A stretch of 64,000 nucleotides of DNA from the NCBI GenBank assembly GCA_013398275.1, contig VZSE01004136.1, positions 191,104 through 255,103 of the forward strand, written 5' to 3'. A program made the position numbers and the translations under genes. Under the pieces are notes generated by a model. It was not told the DNA's origin and made no database searches. It saw nothing but the letters and a program-made list of their open reading frames with translations. Origin of the DNA: Promerops cafer (Eukaryota > Chordata > Aves > Passeriformes > Nectariniidae). Shown here one piece after another: positions 33,420-47,937 of the stretch. How positions within the stretch are numbered: the first letter of the stretch is position 1; each line of letters starts with the position of its first letter.

Positions 33420-34819
33420 CTGGACCAACTGTTTAGACTCTGCTCCAGCATCCCAGGTGGAGTGCACTCAGACACTTGTGTCCTTACAGCTCACACACTT
33501 TATTGGTAATGCCCCATTTTCCCTCCTCTGCCTCCAGCAGTCCAGCCCTCTTCTCCACTGGCACCTTCCTCCTGATTCATGGTGCTGCTTGACTTCATAT
33601 CAAGCAGAGGATGGATATCTCTTTATCAAGAGAAATAAACCTCTCTCCAAAGGGGAAGGTGAACAGCCTATTGAAACACACAGCCCCGCTCTCCTTTCTT
33701 GCATTGCTGCTGCCCAGAAACATACAGCAACAAACAATATGATTCAGTAAAGTTATTGAGTGCCAGGCCTTCACATTTGTCTTCCAGTGACTCTTAAGTC
33801 TTCCTTTTCTGTATTGAGTTCCATCTCATTGACTTCCTATAAACACTAATACAGAGCCACAGACCTGCAGACATGCCTGGAATACAACCCACACCTCACA
33901 GACACTGCCAGGGGCTGGGCTGGGCTCAGAAAGTCCAGACTAATGCAATACAACTACTACAGCATTCAAAACCATGAGTCTTTTCCATACCTCAGACAAA
34001 GCCAAGCTTATTTTCTATTCATCCCCTTTTCATCTGTGAAATTCAGGAACTTGTTCTGCTTTCTGGGATTTTTCCTTCCCTTATTTTTTTGCCTGAAATG
34101 GAAGCTGATATTTGCATGTATTCTCTCAATTCCCAAAGTTTTTTTTTTTGGAGAAAACCACTCCCTGCCCAGACAATGAAACCACCAAGCAAGACAACTC
34201 ACTGCATGACACGGAAATGCTGTTAATGCTAAACCAGGCTCAGAATTCAAAGCGTGCCTCTAATTAATCACCAGTTACTCGGCGTCGTTGGGTGGCATCT
34301 TCCATCTTGTTTCCCACACAATGGGCTTCCTCCCCTTTTGTAGTCACACACGTTCCTCTTCCTCCTGGGCTAGATGACTTCCAGCCTCCTCACCCCCCCT
34401 CCTGCCATCCCACCCTCCCATCCATCCGCCCTGTTGAAATATTAACCCGGGCTGGTGAATGGCTTTGCTGACTGATACATAAACAAGTGTCGTGTAGCTA
34501 CTGGTCTGCCACAGCACCAGCCCTGTTTACATCTGAATGTTTTCCCCCCTCGGAGATTGCTGGGGCAACAGGGACATGGACAGGCAGAACTGCCAGGGAA
34601 GAGGAGCAAAATTAACAACAGGGGCTGAAGCAAAGCTGAGGGGAGGAAATGGCCATGGGTAGCCTGTCTTCAGCAGCCAGCCCTGTGACTGCACTTGCTG
34701 CCCTGTCATTTTCTGGATGAAACATCATTATTGACTCCTCTTCCCATGTTGCCTGCAAGCTACCGCCCCCACCCCCACCTGGGCTCCCTGAGCACATCAG
34801 TTAGGGGTTATTATACTTC

Positions 34820-34862
34820 AGTATTTATTCTACTCACCAGCTTTAGTATTTATTCTACTCAC
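34820..34862 (+). repeat. 25-bp tandem duplication
   Basis: AGTATTTATTCTACTCAC occurs at 34820-34837 and again at 34845-34862, separated by CAGCTTT. It is a recent local duplication. Confidence 0.85.
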
Positions 34863-37040
34863 AACTGCTGCTGCTGGGCTCTGGTGCACGTTTTTTACAG
34901 AAAGGACATTAAAAGCTGCTCTGTTGCACTAGTTTGCTCTTTGGGTTTGTGCTGTGCACATGCCAAGAGAATAAATCCTCTGCCTCCTTCAGACCCAAGA
35001 CCCAGCCCTTGTTCTGCTCAGAGGTTGGACTTCTTAGCAAATTTAATCACAGGTCTCAGCCTTCTTTGGGATCTGGTTAGGAAGTGGTATCCAGGCTGGT
35101 GTGGCAGGGGTCAATCTACAAGTTTGCCTGTGATCCAAACCTGCCTGGAGCTTTACTTTGGATCCTGATCCCTGGCTGGCAGCAGGGATAGCCAGCTTGC
35201 TCCAAAGCCTTGTGCTTCCCAAATGCAGCCTTGCAGGCTCGAGCACAGGTGGGCACAGACCTTCTCGTAGGCACAAGCACTTTCTTAACCCAGCACTGAG
35301 GGAAACAGCAGCCTGGCAGGGAAGCAGTGCAGCTACCTGTGATTCTTCACACCTTCACACCCTACACCAGCTCCCACGCTCTCCTCTACTTTCCAGCCAC
35401 TCTTTGTGGGATAAAACAGAGAATGTGATAAAACATCTGATGATGCAGGTGGCACCACCTGCTCCCTCAGCAGCTGCTGCTACCACTCAACCATGTTTCT
35501 CTATGAAATATTAGAAAACCAAGGTGACCACATAAGAAGCAGTTTTCAAGATGGTTGCAGCACAGGAGGCAGCACTTGGCTTGTTAGCAAGTCCTGAACC
35601 TACAGCCCCCAACTGTCATTTCTTTCCTACAAGCCAGGTGAGGTTCTGGTGTGATGTAAAACTTTACACCAGTGGAATTTAACCAGTTCCCAGAGTGTCC
35701 AGGGTGCCTCTACCCACAAATTTATTGCAGAGCTGAACACCAGGCCTCCAGTATAAACCATGAGACTGTGCAATGCACAGGCTGGAGTGACCACACTGAG
35801 GAGCACTTCAGCTTCTGTTCCATGAGTATTTGAGGAGAGAGAACAGGTCTGTTCTCCTTGCAGGATCTGTCTGATTGGTGCGTGGTGTCTGGGCACAGAG
35901 CCTGCTCAGAGTGATGCACTCACCAGCCAGCTCTGCTCCCTCTGCAGCCACCAGCCAAACCTAGGAGGGTGCACGCAGGAGAAGTGCCTGCAGTGCTTTG
36001 GTTTGCAGACCACAGCTGTGATTATGTTCCTGGAGAAGAGGATCCAACCCCATTCTCCAAACCATGCTCAATTCCTTTCTCTCCTGTCTGGATCCAGGGA
36101 GTTGCTCAGAGTAACCCATGTAGCACCTAAGAGGAAGTGCTGACGTAGCTCATGGTCTCCTTCAGGAGTGTTAAGACACCTTTTTATTTTATTAAGGGTC
36201 ACATCCAGCTGAAGTGTATCCTTTACTCTTGTTTGAGAAATAGCTCCAACCAACCCACTTCAGAAAGCATCCTTAGGTGTTGCAGTGACAGTTCTACATG
36301 AAGCTCTGGTGATGTTGTCCTTCTGCAGAAACACAGAGCTTGTGAAGCAATTGAGTCATACTTTACCCATCCCCTGAATTTGTTGTTCCTGTGGAGTCCA
36401 ATTGGAGTCAGATTCTACTGCTAAAGACCTAGAAACTGAAAACTGAAAGAAAGTAGCAAAAGCTGCTAAAATGAACAGCAAACCAAAGACTTAAAATTTA
36501 GGGGTCCAGTGACATGACTGCAGTTTCTAAGCATGAAAAAGATGGTGGTACTGTGGTATCCAAGGTACCCTCAAGTGCAGAAACTGAAATGAGTCTTGGG
36601 CTTTTTCTGCTGCCTGCATATCCAGAATATTTCATATCAAGGCAGGAATGGTTGAAATAGTGATCAATCATTATTCACATAAGGCACTGATGCTATCATG
36701 CATCATTTGGTGGTTATTTCAAATATGTCTGGTCTTAAGGGCAGATACAATAATTTCTCAATAGAACAGCAGTGGCTGGACCCTGACAGCCCATCAGGAC
36801 AGAGTCATGTGCTTTCCTCTGTTAAAAGGAAGGAAGCTGGTGTGTAGTGTCCCCTCCTTATTTGCAATTTTTCTTTCCTTCAAAACAGCCTGGCTTTGAT
36901 CCCACCTCTGCCAGTATCTTTGTTTTGCTGACTCCTCTCAGGTGTGCTGGAAAGGGAGGCTGAACTGCAAAGAGTGCTCACAGTTAAGTTTGAGCAAACT
37001 TATCAACCAGATTTCAAACACAAGCATCTACCAAACCCAA

Positions 37041-37068
37041 ACTACTAAGTAGTAACTAGCTAGCTAGT
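37041..37068. repeat. Two adjacent palindromes
   Basis: ACTACTAAGTAGT (37041-37053, 6-bp arms around one base) is followed one base later by ACTAGCTAGCTAGT (37055-37068), a perfect 14-bp palindrome. CTACT and CTAAC follow, so the cluster can refold in several ways. Confidence 0.75.
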
Positions 37069-38519
37069 GCTACTAACACTCTGTTAATGCAGCTGACTGG
37101 AAATCAGGGTAGAAATATGTCTATCAAAGTAAACCTGGTTTATGATGATTTACAGAGCCTTGTAACTCTTGATTATTGGTTACAAACAACAGTGCTTCAA
37201 GTAAGGACACAAAGACAATTCAAACCCACTACATCTCACCAGTGCTCCTTCCACAACCGTGGCAAGCAGAAGTTGCTTACAGAATACAAAGTTAGCAATC
37301 CTTCCAGACTGCAGCTCTGCAGCTCAGGGACTCTTCCCTGAGCCAGAAAGGATCATTTTGTTTAATGGACATGGCTGGCTTTTTCTCTCGTGCATTTGTC
37401 TAATTGCATTTGGAGGCTTCCTAAGTGGCCCCTGTGGTTACGGAGCTGAGCTGGGATGAGCTCTACCAGCCCCAGCTCAGCCCTTGCAGGGAGGCAGCAC
37501 CCCACATGTCATCCCCCAACATGCAGGGCTGGGGACATGCCTGGAGCCTTCTGTTCACTGACTACAGGTTGAGAGAGTGCCAGAGCTGCCAGGTCTAGCA
37601 CAGGAGTTGCTTTGCAAGAGCAGTGTGGTGCCTGGAAAAAAACATTCTGCTGGCTGGGATTGGAAACGCTGCTCTCCAACAGTTAATCCTGCCCTCCTCA
37701 CCAACTCTGCAATTCAGGACAGATCAATGGACAGCATGTTTTATCTTCCCTTTAACAAACAGCACAACCAAAGGTAAAAGATCAGTCACATCCCTAGGCT
37801 AGAAAAAATTGCCTTCATTTTAAAACAAAGGCACAGAATTGTGAGTTGCTGCTGAATTTTTATGTTGGAAGGCTTTTCTTTGATAGGCAAAGTGCAACTA
37901 GAGAAGAGTGAATAACCAGACAAATGCCTTTCCTTCCCCCCACTGCCAGGCTGTCCCTGGCAGACTGACTAACAGGGGCTCTGCCTGTCTGGATGCCACT
38001 ACTCACTGTTAGGGAGACAACTTGAGATGGTAGTTTTAAAAGGCCCCTATTCCACTCAAACAGGGGGCAGAGGATGTAGCAGAGTCCGTGTGCTCAGGGA
38101 GAGGAAGGTCTCAGCCCCTGCTTCAGAAGCACTGTTCCAGCCCCCTTGATTTCTCAGGCAGGGGCTTTTTGCTCCCCAATATCCAGCTGAGCCCCTCCAG
38201 GGCAGGGCTGATGAGGAGGCACCGAACACCCCCCAGGCAGAGCCCTTCAGGATGAGATAAGAAATTCTGGTCTGCCTGATTAGAGTGTGTTCCTGCAGAC
38301 CAGCACGACCCCAAGGCTCAGGCACATCTGCAAGATGTGCCTTTGGCATCAAAACACCTTTAGGGTCTACCTAACAACCATTTTCCATGAGGAAGGAGAC
38401 TCATTCCACAGAGGTGCTCATCACCTTCCCAGGAAGAGAGCAGAGGCTGGACAGCACCTGGGTTTACCACCTTTTGCAAACAGCTGCCAAATTCATCACT
38501 CAGGAGTTTGCTTGCCATG
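37069..38519. other. Intergenic, unique sequence
   Basis: No gene or repeat recognised. CAGGGGGCAGAGG near 38060 weakly resembles half of a CTCF site. Confidence 0.55.
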
Positions 38520-38960
38520 TATTATTTAAAAATATCTAGAAAATACCTTATAGATGCAGGGTCTTCTCTTTGCCAGTTAATTTTAATGTTATTGATTATT
38601 CTTTAAATCACTTATTTTGATTTTGCTCTGAAGCATTTAGCCTTTGGGCAAAGGTACCAAAAGCAGCTTCTCAATTTATGGCTGCAATTTTTGCTTCAGC
38701 AATTCAGTCTGAACAACCCCTGTCTTTTGTCTACATGAGTAAAAGCAACTTTTACATGCAAAAATTCCAGGAAATTTGAATTGCTTTCAGAAATTCGCCC
38801 TTACATTGATTAATCCTTCCCTTTTTTGGAGTTGGATTGTGAACTCACCTTATGTGTAAAGCTGATGGAGGAACCTTGTCAATCATGGGCTTTCCTTCTC
38901 TTTTGAAATATTAGCAAGATTTAAAATGGCTTATTGTATTTTCCCTTCTATTTACTAGAA
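38520..38960. other. AT-rich block, weak candidate conserved element
   Basis: AT-rich, CpG-poor and unique. It contains GTTAATTTTAATG, TTATTGATTATTC and GATTAATCC words. No other structure. Confidence 0.3.
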
Positions 38961-41900
38961 CACTACTGAATTTTCTAATGCTGGCACCCAAGCACTTAGA
39001 GCTGCACACAGAAGAGCCCGTGTCCTAACCACGACCCATTTCCCCTCCTGGAAGACAGTTTTGGCAGGCTACCTTAAAGTAACAAGCTGCTTTCACCAAA
39101 GGGCCTGGTGACAAAGCAAATTAGTACCCCTGAAAGGCTAGGGCAAAACAAATACTTATGAAGGCAAACAAAAACTTAATATACAATGCAGCCTGGTTGT
39201 GCAGTTGCCCATTACAGGACTGCAGAAATGACTACTTTTAAATAAACAATCCCTCTCTTCACATGTTCTTGGCTCTTCCAATCTTTGAGGTATTTGAAAT
39301 CTTTTTCTGTCTGTCCTTAGAGTTTTAGCTTCACAAGGGCCAAAGGAAAAAAAACCTTTAAGCTTTAAGCACTTCTAGTTCACACTCCAAGAACAAGATC
39401 TGTGTTCCAAGTGCCTCTGCATTTGTTCCCCATGCTGGAGAAGGCAGATATGCTCCTGCTGTGCTACTGCAAGGGTGGCCTGGAGCATCTTTGCTCTGCA
39501 CTGAAGTTTCTCTGAAACCATTTGGAGATCTGTGCCCCAAAACTCAGCACTGAAACCACCACCTTAGGGTGCCCAAGTCACACCAACAGCTCTGGAGGTT
39601 CTGGCATTGCCAGCAGCCTCTCAGCTGCTTTGCTTTGTCTTGCTCCTTCCCTTCCCCTCGCAGCAGGATGCTCAGGGATCAGCCCTTGCAAAGCTGTGGT
39701 TTGCTGACAGCTGCACTGGGATTTTCCTCGGCTGCAGCTTTGGGCAGCTCTTTGCAGGAGTTACCAACACGTGGCTGCTCCACCAGCCTCCTGCACTGCC
39801 TTCCTCAGAGCATCTCTCCCCCATGCCTGTCTTCTGGATGTCAAGTCTCAGGGTGAGCTGCCTGAACAAACTTTGGGCTTCTCACTCCTGCTTGCCAGGG
39901 TCACACCACCCCAGGCAGTGCTGCACACCCCTGTGCACAGCAGCTTCCCCCTGCACAGGGCTGCCCACAGAGAGCAGCAGCAGGGCAGGAGGGAGCAGGC
40001 TGTGGGGGCTGAGCAGAGGGACGTGGGTCCAACCCCTGCTCTTTCCAGCTGTACCTCTGTGAGTACCAGGCTAATAATTCCAGGAATGCTCCCTTCTAGA
40101 AATGCACCCCATCCTTGTTCTCTGCATTGAGAGGTGCTCTCAGGGGGAAGGGGGCTTCATTCCTGGGAGTGCCTTTCCCCTACAATTTTTGCTGTGTCAA
40201 GCTGAGCTGGCATAACTTAACCCAAGCAGGTAACGCCGCTGCACGCCATGTACCATGAGACATCTCAGAGCAGTCTCTGCTAGACCGAGCCTTGATGATC
40301 CCTGCTGTGATATCCCCTCCTAGCATCCTCTCCTGAGGGAGCACAAAGCTTCATGGCTCATCTGTTTTGACTGGGGAGTCAAACTGCAAGGGCAGCACTG
40401 ACGCAACAGTCCCGCCATTGTCCAGACACCCGCGCTCTCTCTTCCCTCTCTCCCCAAACAGCACCTCCTTCCCACTCCCCTGCCCACACGGGGCCTCTGG
40501 CCCTGTTGTTCTTTACATGCGCCCCCCAAGCATCTCCATCCTGCCTGTTCAATGATTAACTCCTGGAGCTGCAGTTGTTAGACTGGGAGTTACCCCTGTC
40601 CTGTCATAAATAATCAGGAGCCGAGCAAAACGCTTTTAGCCAGCAGCTTAAGAGAAGTGCTCATCTCAAGACTGGATAAAATGTTTTCTATTTAAAAACA
40701 GAAGACCAATGGATACTGGCCTAAGATTAAGAAGGTCCAGGAATAAAACTCAGCGCTGGAAAAAAGCCCTGTTATGGTCATTCAAAACTCCAGTTTGTGG
40801 GGCTAACACCACCTACACTCAGCATCATACCTTTGGAACGTGCCCTCATGGTCTGAAAATCAATTCCCAGCACAGGGAAGCTAAGTGGCAATTCCTACTG
40901 GTGTCGCTTTGCCAAATTTCTGGCAAGGGCAGGCTCTTGCCACTGCCAAGTGTATTGCACTGCCAGCAAAATTTATTCCTAGTGGTGGGGCTGAATGGGG
41001 GCATGAGAACCCCCCCAGCATCCCTGTACCATGGGAGCGTACAGCTCCCCCAGCAGTAACCTCAGCTCAGGGGCCTCAGATAGCTTCTCCCAGGTACAAA
41101 TCATCCCCTGACACTTCATGCCCTCTCCCCAACCCCAGGATTCGGTTCCAGACCTGGGAAACAGTGAAAAGCAATCAAACAAACATTTCAGAGTCAGAGA
41201 AGGTGTCTGCAGTGGATGTAAATTTGCAGATTTACTGGAGCTCTTGCTTCATAAGAACCAGCTCACCCATCTTAAGCTGATTCATTCTCCCACTCCTATC
41301 CCTGATAATCTATAGCTCTTGCCTCTCCAAGCCTCCAGAGAAAAGAGTTAGACAAGACTTTAGATTTGTCCCTGGAGATAATCTCCAGGAACTTTTTTTT
41401 AATCCCTAGAGCACTTTGCAAAACAGCCTGAGTGTTGTACTACGATTACATTAGAGGCACTGGAATGAGAGGGTGAGGAGCTTTGGGTACTTGGGAAAGT
41501 TTAAATATTATTTCAGTCTCGTGCATGGGGTGTTAAGGTAGTTCTGGTGAGGTCAGTGCACTCACAGGGCACAGAGCACTGCCACAGGAACTCTTTCAGT
41601 CCTAGGGCAGAGCTGCTTCTTCGGCCAGGGCTCTGCTGCAGTGAGTTCAACATCCCTTCTGCCAGAGGGAAGTGGACCTGTCATCTACCACAGGCTGTTT
41701 CTGGAGATACCAGCAACCCCTTCCCACAGCACCATACAGGGGGAACACACTTCTACCAGCCCACAGAGTGTCCCTGGCTTCTGTGCAAGAGGCCAAAACC
41801 AGACCTGAGCATTGGGAAGAACCACCCCCTCCCCAGGAAGAATCTTTGCCAGCTAAATTGCCATGTGCTCATCTCCTTTGTGTGCCAGTGCCTGCCTCCC

Positions 41901-44900
41901 AGCAGCAGCTGCCCTGGGCAGGCTCCCAGCTGTGGGGCAGTGCAGGCACTGTATTCCACTGGCATGCCTCTGCCCAGGCCAGGGCACTGCCCCAGTCACG
42001 GGTCAGTGGGAGCTGCAGGGATCCTCTGCCTCTGGGAAAATATATCCAGGCTAAAAGCAACTTCAAAAAACCACACGTTTAACCTGAACTCTTATCTTTT
42101 ATCCCTTTAAATATCCAAGCGGCCACTTCTGCAAGCCTGAAGCCTGGACTCCAGCTACATTTATTTCCCTCTTTCATCCCAGCTGCAGCTCCTCAGAATT
42201 TATCTCTATGGTTAACTTCCCCTTTCATAATATTAGCACAGTTGAAGCACTTGCTTTCCTGTTGCAGGCAGTGATTATATAGCAAATTAACCACAAGCTG
42301 TTCAGTCCAAGTCCAGCAGTTGGAAAGATGCTCCTCTGAGTAATGGTTTGTGTAGTTGATGCTTTCATCTGTAATTTGCATTTGTAATAAATGCAGGAAT
42401 AAAAAATGGGGGCTATATTTTAAAGAATAGCCTGGTATGGCAGGGGCAGGCAGGCGAGCTAATGGGGAGGGAGAGCCCTCAGGGGTTTGAGGGCTGCATC
42501 CCAGGGCACCACATTCTCCTGCTCAGGGAGGGGAAACACACACAGGCTTCTCCTGCACAGCTCACGGGCTGCCTGCCCAGGCAGACTTTACACAGGGAGA
42601 AGGGGCACAAGGGATCCCAGCAGAAGTGCTTGCACTACCAAGGCACCCCAGCAGCTCCCAGCACGGGCAGACAGGCTGTCTGCACACCCCCACTGAGGCA
42701 GGGACTGGGAGCCCAGCTGGCATCTTGCATGCCCTGTGGCCTCCCTGCTCATGGCGGGGGTACAACATCCCCTCTGCAAGACCCCTGCAGGCTGTGCCCA
42801 TCCTGCTGAGTAGCAGGGGAACACTGAGCCAGCTCTGCCAAGCTCCAGCCTGTGCCAAGGGGATCACTTCAAGGGTATGAAGCTCAGCTCCAAGCTGACC
42901 CCACCATGGAACAAAACCCCCAACAAGCTGCAGGTTAATTGCTGCATTGCCTGGACAAGGCTGCCCAGCAGAGCTGCCACCTCACCACACACCCAGGGAC
43001 ACTCAAGCACGGTGACATTTAACCAGAGGCCAAGCTGAGTATAAAGCTAAAACACTGTGGGCAAGTGGTGATGCCTGGAAACAGGAATGCTGCACCAGTG
43101 TCCTGGCAAAGGGGCACTCCTGGGAGGAAGGGAGAATCTCCAGAGTGCCTTGCTGACCCACCAAGGTGCCACATCACTTGTGAGGCCCTGGAAAGGCATT
43201 TGGAGGAGGAAGGTGTCAGCTTCTGTGACAGCACTGATCCTGGCTCTGTCTCCTCAGTTACTGTTTGTCATTTCTTTAATCCCAATTTCTCAAGTGTAAA
43301 CCAGGTCACAGTTCCTGTCCAGCCCTGAGAAGCTCACCAGGACATGAATAAATGCCTGTGTTAGTGATTCCTGCCATCACAGCAGCCACATGGCCTCAGG
43401 CAGTCTCATCCCCTGCATCCCTCCCTCCCTCTCAGAGCTTTAGAGAGCATCTCCCCTCTCCCAGGTTGCCCCAAACTCTGGGGCTCAGCCTGCACTCTCT
43501 GGCTTGGTGCTCCCTGTCAGCATTTACCACTCAGCACAGGGCACAGGCAGTGTCTGTGCACCTGCCCCAGGGAACTGTGCTCTGCCAGCTGGGGAGGGGG
43601 TCCCTGCGAGGTGACAGCGGTCACAGCATCGCACCAGTACCTCTGGGACATGCTCCTGTTTGCCTCACTCATAAACCCCAGGTTTTGTGACACAGATCCA
43701 CAGCCCCTGGAGACGGAGAACAGCAGGCAGCAGATTCCATCCTCCTCCCCACAGACAGCAGCAGACAGGCAGCCACAAGCAGTTTCCCAGGCCACAGGTG
43801 TGCTCAGCCCACGCAGGTGAATGTACACAGCCCTGGGGCTGCTTCAGGGGACTGTTCCCACTGCTCAGGACGTGCCACTCCTGCTCATTTGCTGAGGTGG
43901 CCCAAGAGAAGCATCTCTGCTTCCTAGAGAGGACACCAGAGTGAAGGCAAGGTGGCTGCCTGCAACTTGTTCCACAAAAAAACTCTATGTTTAATTAAAT
44001 AAGAAGGACAGACCAGAAGAGCCAGTTCCTTAATAAGATTTGGTTGTATAATTATTTGCTACAATTAGGAACCAACTGAAAAGGTTCTTTGCTAACACTT
44101 TGGAGCAGCCCAGCATTTTAAACTTGACTTGTCTGATGCCAGGGACCAATGTTATCTTTGCTTCCATGCAGCAGCAAGCACATTTTTCAGCACTATACTG
44201 TAGTTATTACTTAAAAATCCCACACATATGCTGTGGAGCCACTGAAAATACAGATCAGCCTTCCTAGAAGGGCAACTCCAGACCCAGGAGTTAAGCTTCC
44301 CTTGTAAAACAAAATTCTCTTCTTACAGTGATGCTGAAGCTGAGCCAGCACTGGCACATGCTCTGCCCTCTCCCCACACCCAGCTGCAACGGGGCAGTTT
44401 GCAGTGCTGAAATAGCTCATCTTTCTGACCCCCTCCATAGCCAAACACACTAATCCCGAGGTTCAAAGGGTCCTACAGCTTTTCAAGACTTCCATCTGAG
44501 TTGATATGAACTGAGTTGGGACAGGCAGAGCCTTCCAGCTGCAAGAAATCAAGAGCAAAGCAGGTATCTGTGGGCAGGTAGGAACCACAGCCTCCTGAGC
44601 TGGGAAACAGGGGCTCTTCATTTTTCAGTTCTCCAGCAAGCTATCACAGATAACAATCCTTCCTCCTGCTCTGCAGCTTTGAGAGGCCTCGTGCTGGGGA
44701 GCTCCTGCTTTGCCTGTGGCCTCAACAAGTCAGAGGGCACTAACCAGCAAGGAGGTACCCGGGCAGAGAGACAGGAGGGACATGGGAAGGGAACTGTCCT
44801 CAGAGGCCTCTGGGGGCACCCCTAAAAGAATAAAGGTAAGAGATGGATGAACAGCATATGCACAGGAGGGAAGTTACACACATTGCACAGAGGGGAGAGG

Positions 44901-47900
44901 GGGAAAAAGAAGATTGAATCTTCCTGGAGACCAGTGAGATTCTATAAACATAATCAAAATGTAATAGAAACTTTTTGGCAATGCTGTTAGAAGGAGAAAG
45001 CATCAATCTTCATGGAACTCCACTCAACAGGCTTTCTCCAGCTAATCAATCACGGTCAAGACATGGGCCGTCCCATCTGTCTGTGCAAGGGACCAGGAGG
45101 AGATTGCTAAGTGCCTGGGCTGGAGCTACCAGCTCAGTACCAGGCAATTCATCATGCAGGAAGGGAAGGGGGGAGAAGGCAGAGAAGGAAAATAATGTAT
45201 AATACTAATAAAGTTTCTCCCCCCTCCTTCATTCCCAACCAATTTTTAGTGAAGGAGCCCAGTCCGGAGGGGGTGTCAGTAGGGAAGTGGGATATGCACT
45301 GGGGAGGACTCTGGGTGCAAGATGCACTCCAGTACACAGAGACAAAGCCATCATCTGCACAGCAGCCCCTGGGCACAGCCCACGCTGCCACCCTGGCTGC
45401 TGGCAGCTGCACAGGAGCTGCTCTGCACCCGGCAGGGCTGGTGTCCCCTGCCCCTGGAGCTGGGGAGGACAGCACAGGGACAGCAGGGCTGGGGACACAC
45501 AGAGGAGAGCCCAGGGCAGCCTGACCAGCTGGTGCTGGGAGAAAATGCCAAGCCTCTGCCTGCAGACAGCACATATTTTCCCCTAAATGTGCCACAGCAT
45601 TTGTGGGGGGACCTGAAACTGGAATAGAGAGGAGTAGAAGGACTTGCAGCCTGCCCCACCTGCAGCAGAGGGGTTTTCATGTCGTAACAACACGTACATG
45701 CCCAGGGTGGGACTGACACTGCCCACAGCAGTGCTGCACTTCACTCAGATCCCTGCTGGCTCTGAGCTGCTGTCCCAGTCCCTTCCTTCCCCAGCTGCTC
45801 ACCAGTCTCCCTGGTGCTCACCCCTGTCCAGAGGATGCTGGCAGCCTGGAGCTCGTGCCTTACACCAGGGCCCCAACCCACGTGTGTGTGCACAGGTACC
45901 CCCTCTCCTGCTACACACCCTGCAAAGATGCAGTGCACCACCACTCCCTTCCTACCCACCCTCCTCCTTTTAAACCTTGAAGGTTTCTCCCTTCCACCAG
46001 GATTTTTGAAGACAAAAAGCGTGTGGCAGCATCCTTTGCCAGAGCCAGTGCTTTAATGCACCACTGAGAGGACCATATACAACCCAGGTTTGAAATAATT
46101 CTGTGCTACTCTTCTCATCAGACCTCAAAGGACTTGACAAAACTCCCCTCACATTTACAAACAAAACCACCACAGGCTTTCCTTCAAGGACTCCTTTGAC
46201 ATCACTGCAGACTCAGGGCCAGCTCTCTGTCATTTCCAGTCCTGACTCTAACACCTGAGTTGCCCTGGTATGCATCTAAACACAGTACTGACTTCTGTAC
46301 AAAGGACCTTTTCTTCCTCAGTTTTATTGCACAAATATTCTTCCCACTAGCATTTTGGCCAACTTTTGTAGAAATTCTTGCATATTCAGCACCAGGTGAA
46401 TGGGGAACCAGCAAAATGTACTCCCATTAAATTCTTAGAATAAAAGGTCATTTGAAATAGAAAACCAATAGAAATTTATGGCCTAAACATTTTTTTTCCC
46501 TTGCTCTACATTTAATCTAGTGAATTGCCTGGGCTCTGCAGGTGAAATTCAAAGAGTGACAATAAGTAGATGAGAGATTTATTTTTTCAGAATATTTATT
46601 CTTCCAGAGCTATGATGACCCCACACCTTCCAGTAAATATCAAAATTCTTCCCTTCCTTCATGGATAAAAATAGACACCACACAAACATGGAGCAACACA
46701 GGATTTTAGCCTCTACTGTAAGTGTAAATATAGTAACAAATTAAGTAGAACTACCTATTAAATAACATTGACACCCTGAAAGTGAAGTTGTTTCATGCTG
46801 ATCTCTTACAGGCTGCCCTGTGACCAGTGACAGGAAGACTTAGTTTAACAATTATAATGGATTTCCTTCTGGTGTCAGTCCCATCAGGTGATACTATTTG
46901 TCCTCTTCTGTCAAAGCTCACTTCTCCCCTTTTCAGCCCCCTACAACAAAAACGCCAGGCCAAAATTTTCCTGGGGTTTACTACCATGAGAAGACAGTGC
47001 AAAACTCTGCTCAGGCTACAGACACAGCAAAAGAGAAATTATAAACAGCTCAGAAACTTGAAGTTGTTTAAAACTTACCAATCTATCAGTTATTGGGAAC
47101 TTAAAGCACTAACACATGGTTCGTAGCCACCTCACCTACTCCTAGGTGTACTTTTAAGCACAGATAACCACTTATTCCTAAGTCTTAAGATGCCTGTAAC
47201 CAGAGGTAGTAATTAATTAACCCTGTACTGCCAGAACATAAGGCACAGCTCAGCAAAAACCAAGCTAGGGAGGCCACCAGCCCATGAAGGAGGTCCACTA
47301 TTATTTACTGAATTCAGGTCACATTCCCCCCAACTCTCACAGCAAAATTTTAGAAGAGCTGCCACCATCACGTCCTGCACAAACTCAAGGCAGGGATCAT
47401 TGCTGGAGCCCTCTCAGAGGGCACACAAGCCCAGAGACCTCCTTCCCTGACCCCAAAAGCCAGGCACAAGTCTCTGGGAAAGCAACCAGCTAGCGTGGCC
47501 ATGGCTCTGCTCAGATGCCCTCCCCTTTTCCTCCTCTGGGACAATAAGAGAAGGCACCTCATGCCAGAGAAACCAGAGGGGACACACAGCCCTCAGACCC
47601 CTGCAGAGTGCAGCATCCCCCAAGCACCTTAGCTCTCCTGAAGATCTGTCCTTCCTCCAGCTGCTCCCCGAGGCAAACCAGCCCCTCCTGCTCCATGAAC
47701 CCCTCTGTAGATCACCCCTGTCCTTTGTTCACTGGAGGGGGCAGGAAAGCTCCTGCCATCCTGGGAGGACTGGGAGCAGCTGGTGTGGGGGTGTCTGCAG
47801 GAGCTCTCCCCACCCCAGGTGAGCACAATTCCAGCCTGGCATGGCCAATCTAGGAGGCAGCACTGGGGACAGGTTTCCTGCACAAAAACTCTTCTTTAGC

Positions 47901-47937
47901 TGATATGCCCTTACTCTCAAACCATAACCTCCCTCCC
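38961..47937. other. Intergenic, mostly GC-moderate unique sequence
   Basis: About 9 kb without a recognised gene. GC-richer sections (39500-40550, 41550-43900, 45100-46000) generate long overlapping frames on both strands, up to 187 codons (41547-42110). AT-rich sections at 42190-42420, 44000-44240 and 46430-46800 could hide smaller conserved elements. The only clean structure is the palindrome at 41371-41389. Confidence 0.55.
41371..41389. repeat. 19-bp palindrome
   Basis: CCTGGAGATAATCTCCAGG has perfect 9-bp arms around a single central A. The symmetry would suit a dimeric DNA-binding protein, but I know of no exact consensus for it. Confidence 0.8.

Larger units (their letters stand above)
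32891..37040. other. Intergenic, unique sequence
   Basis: No gene recognised. Contains the Maf-type site at 33409-33419 and the 25-bp tandem duplication at 34820-34862. TGCTGACGT at 36138-36146 and TGCTGACTC at 36926-36934 match Maf half sites. Open frames reach 157 codons (34695-35168 plus) without recognisable content. Confidence 0.6.
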
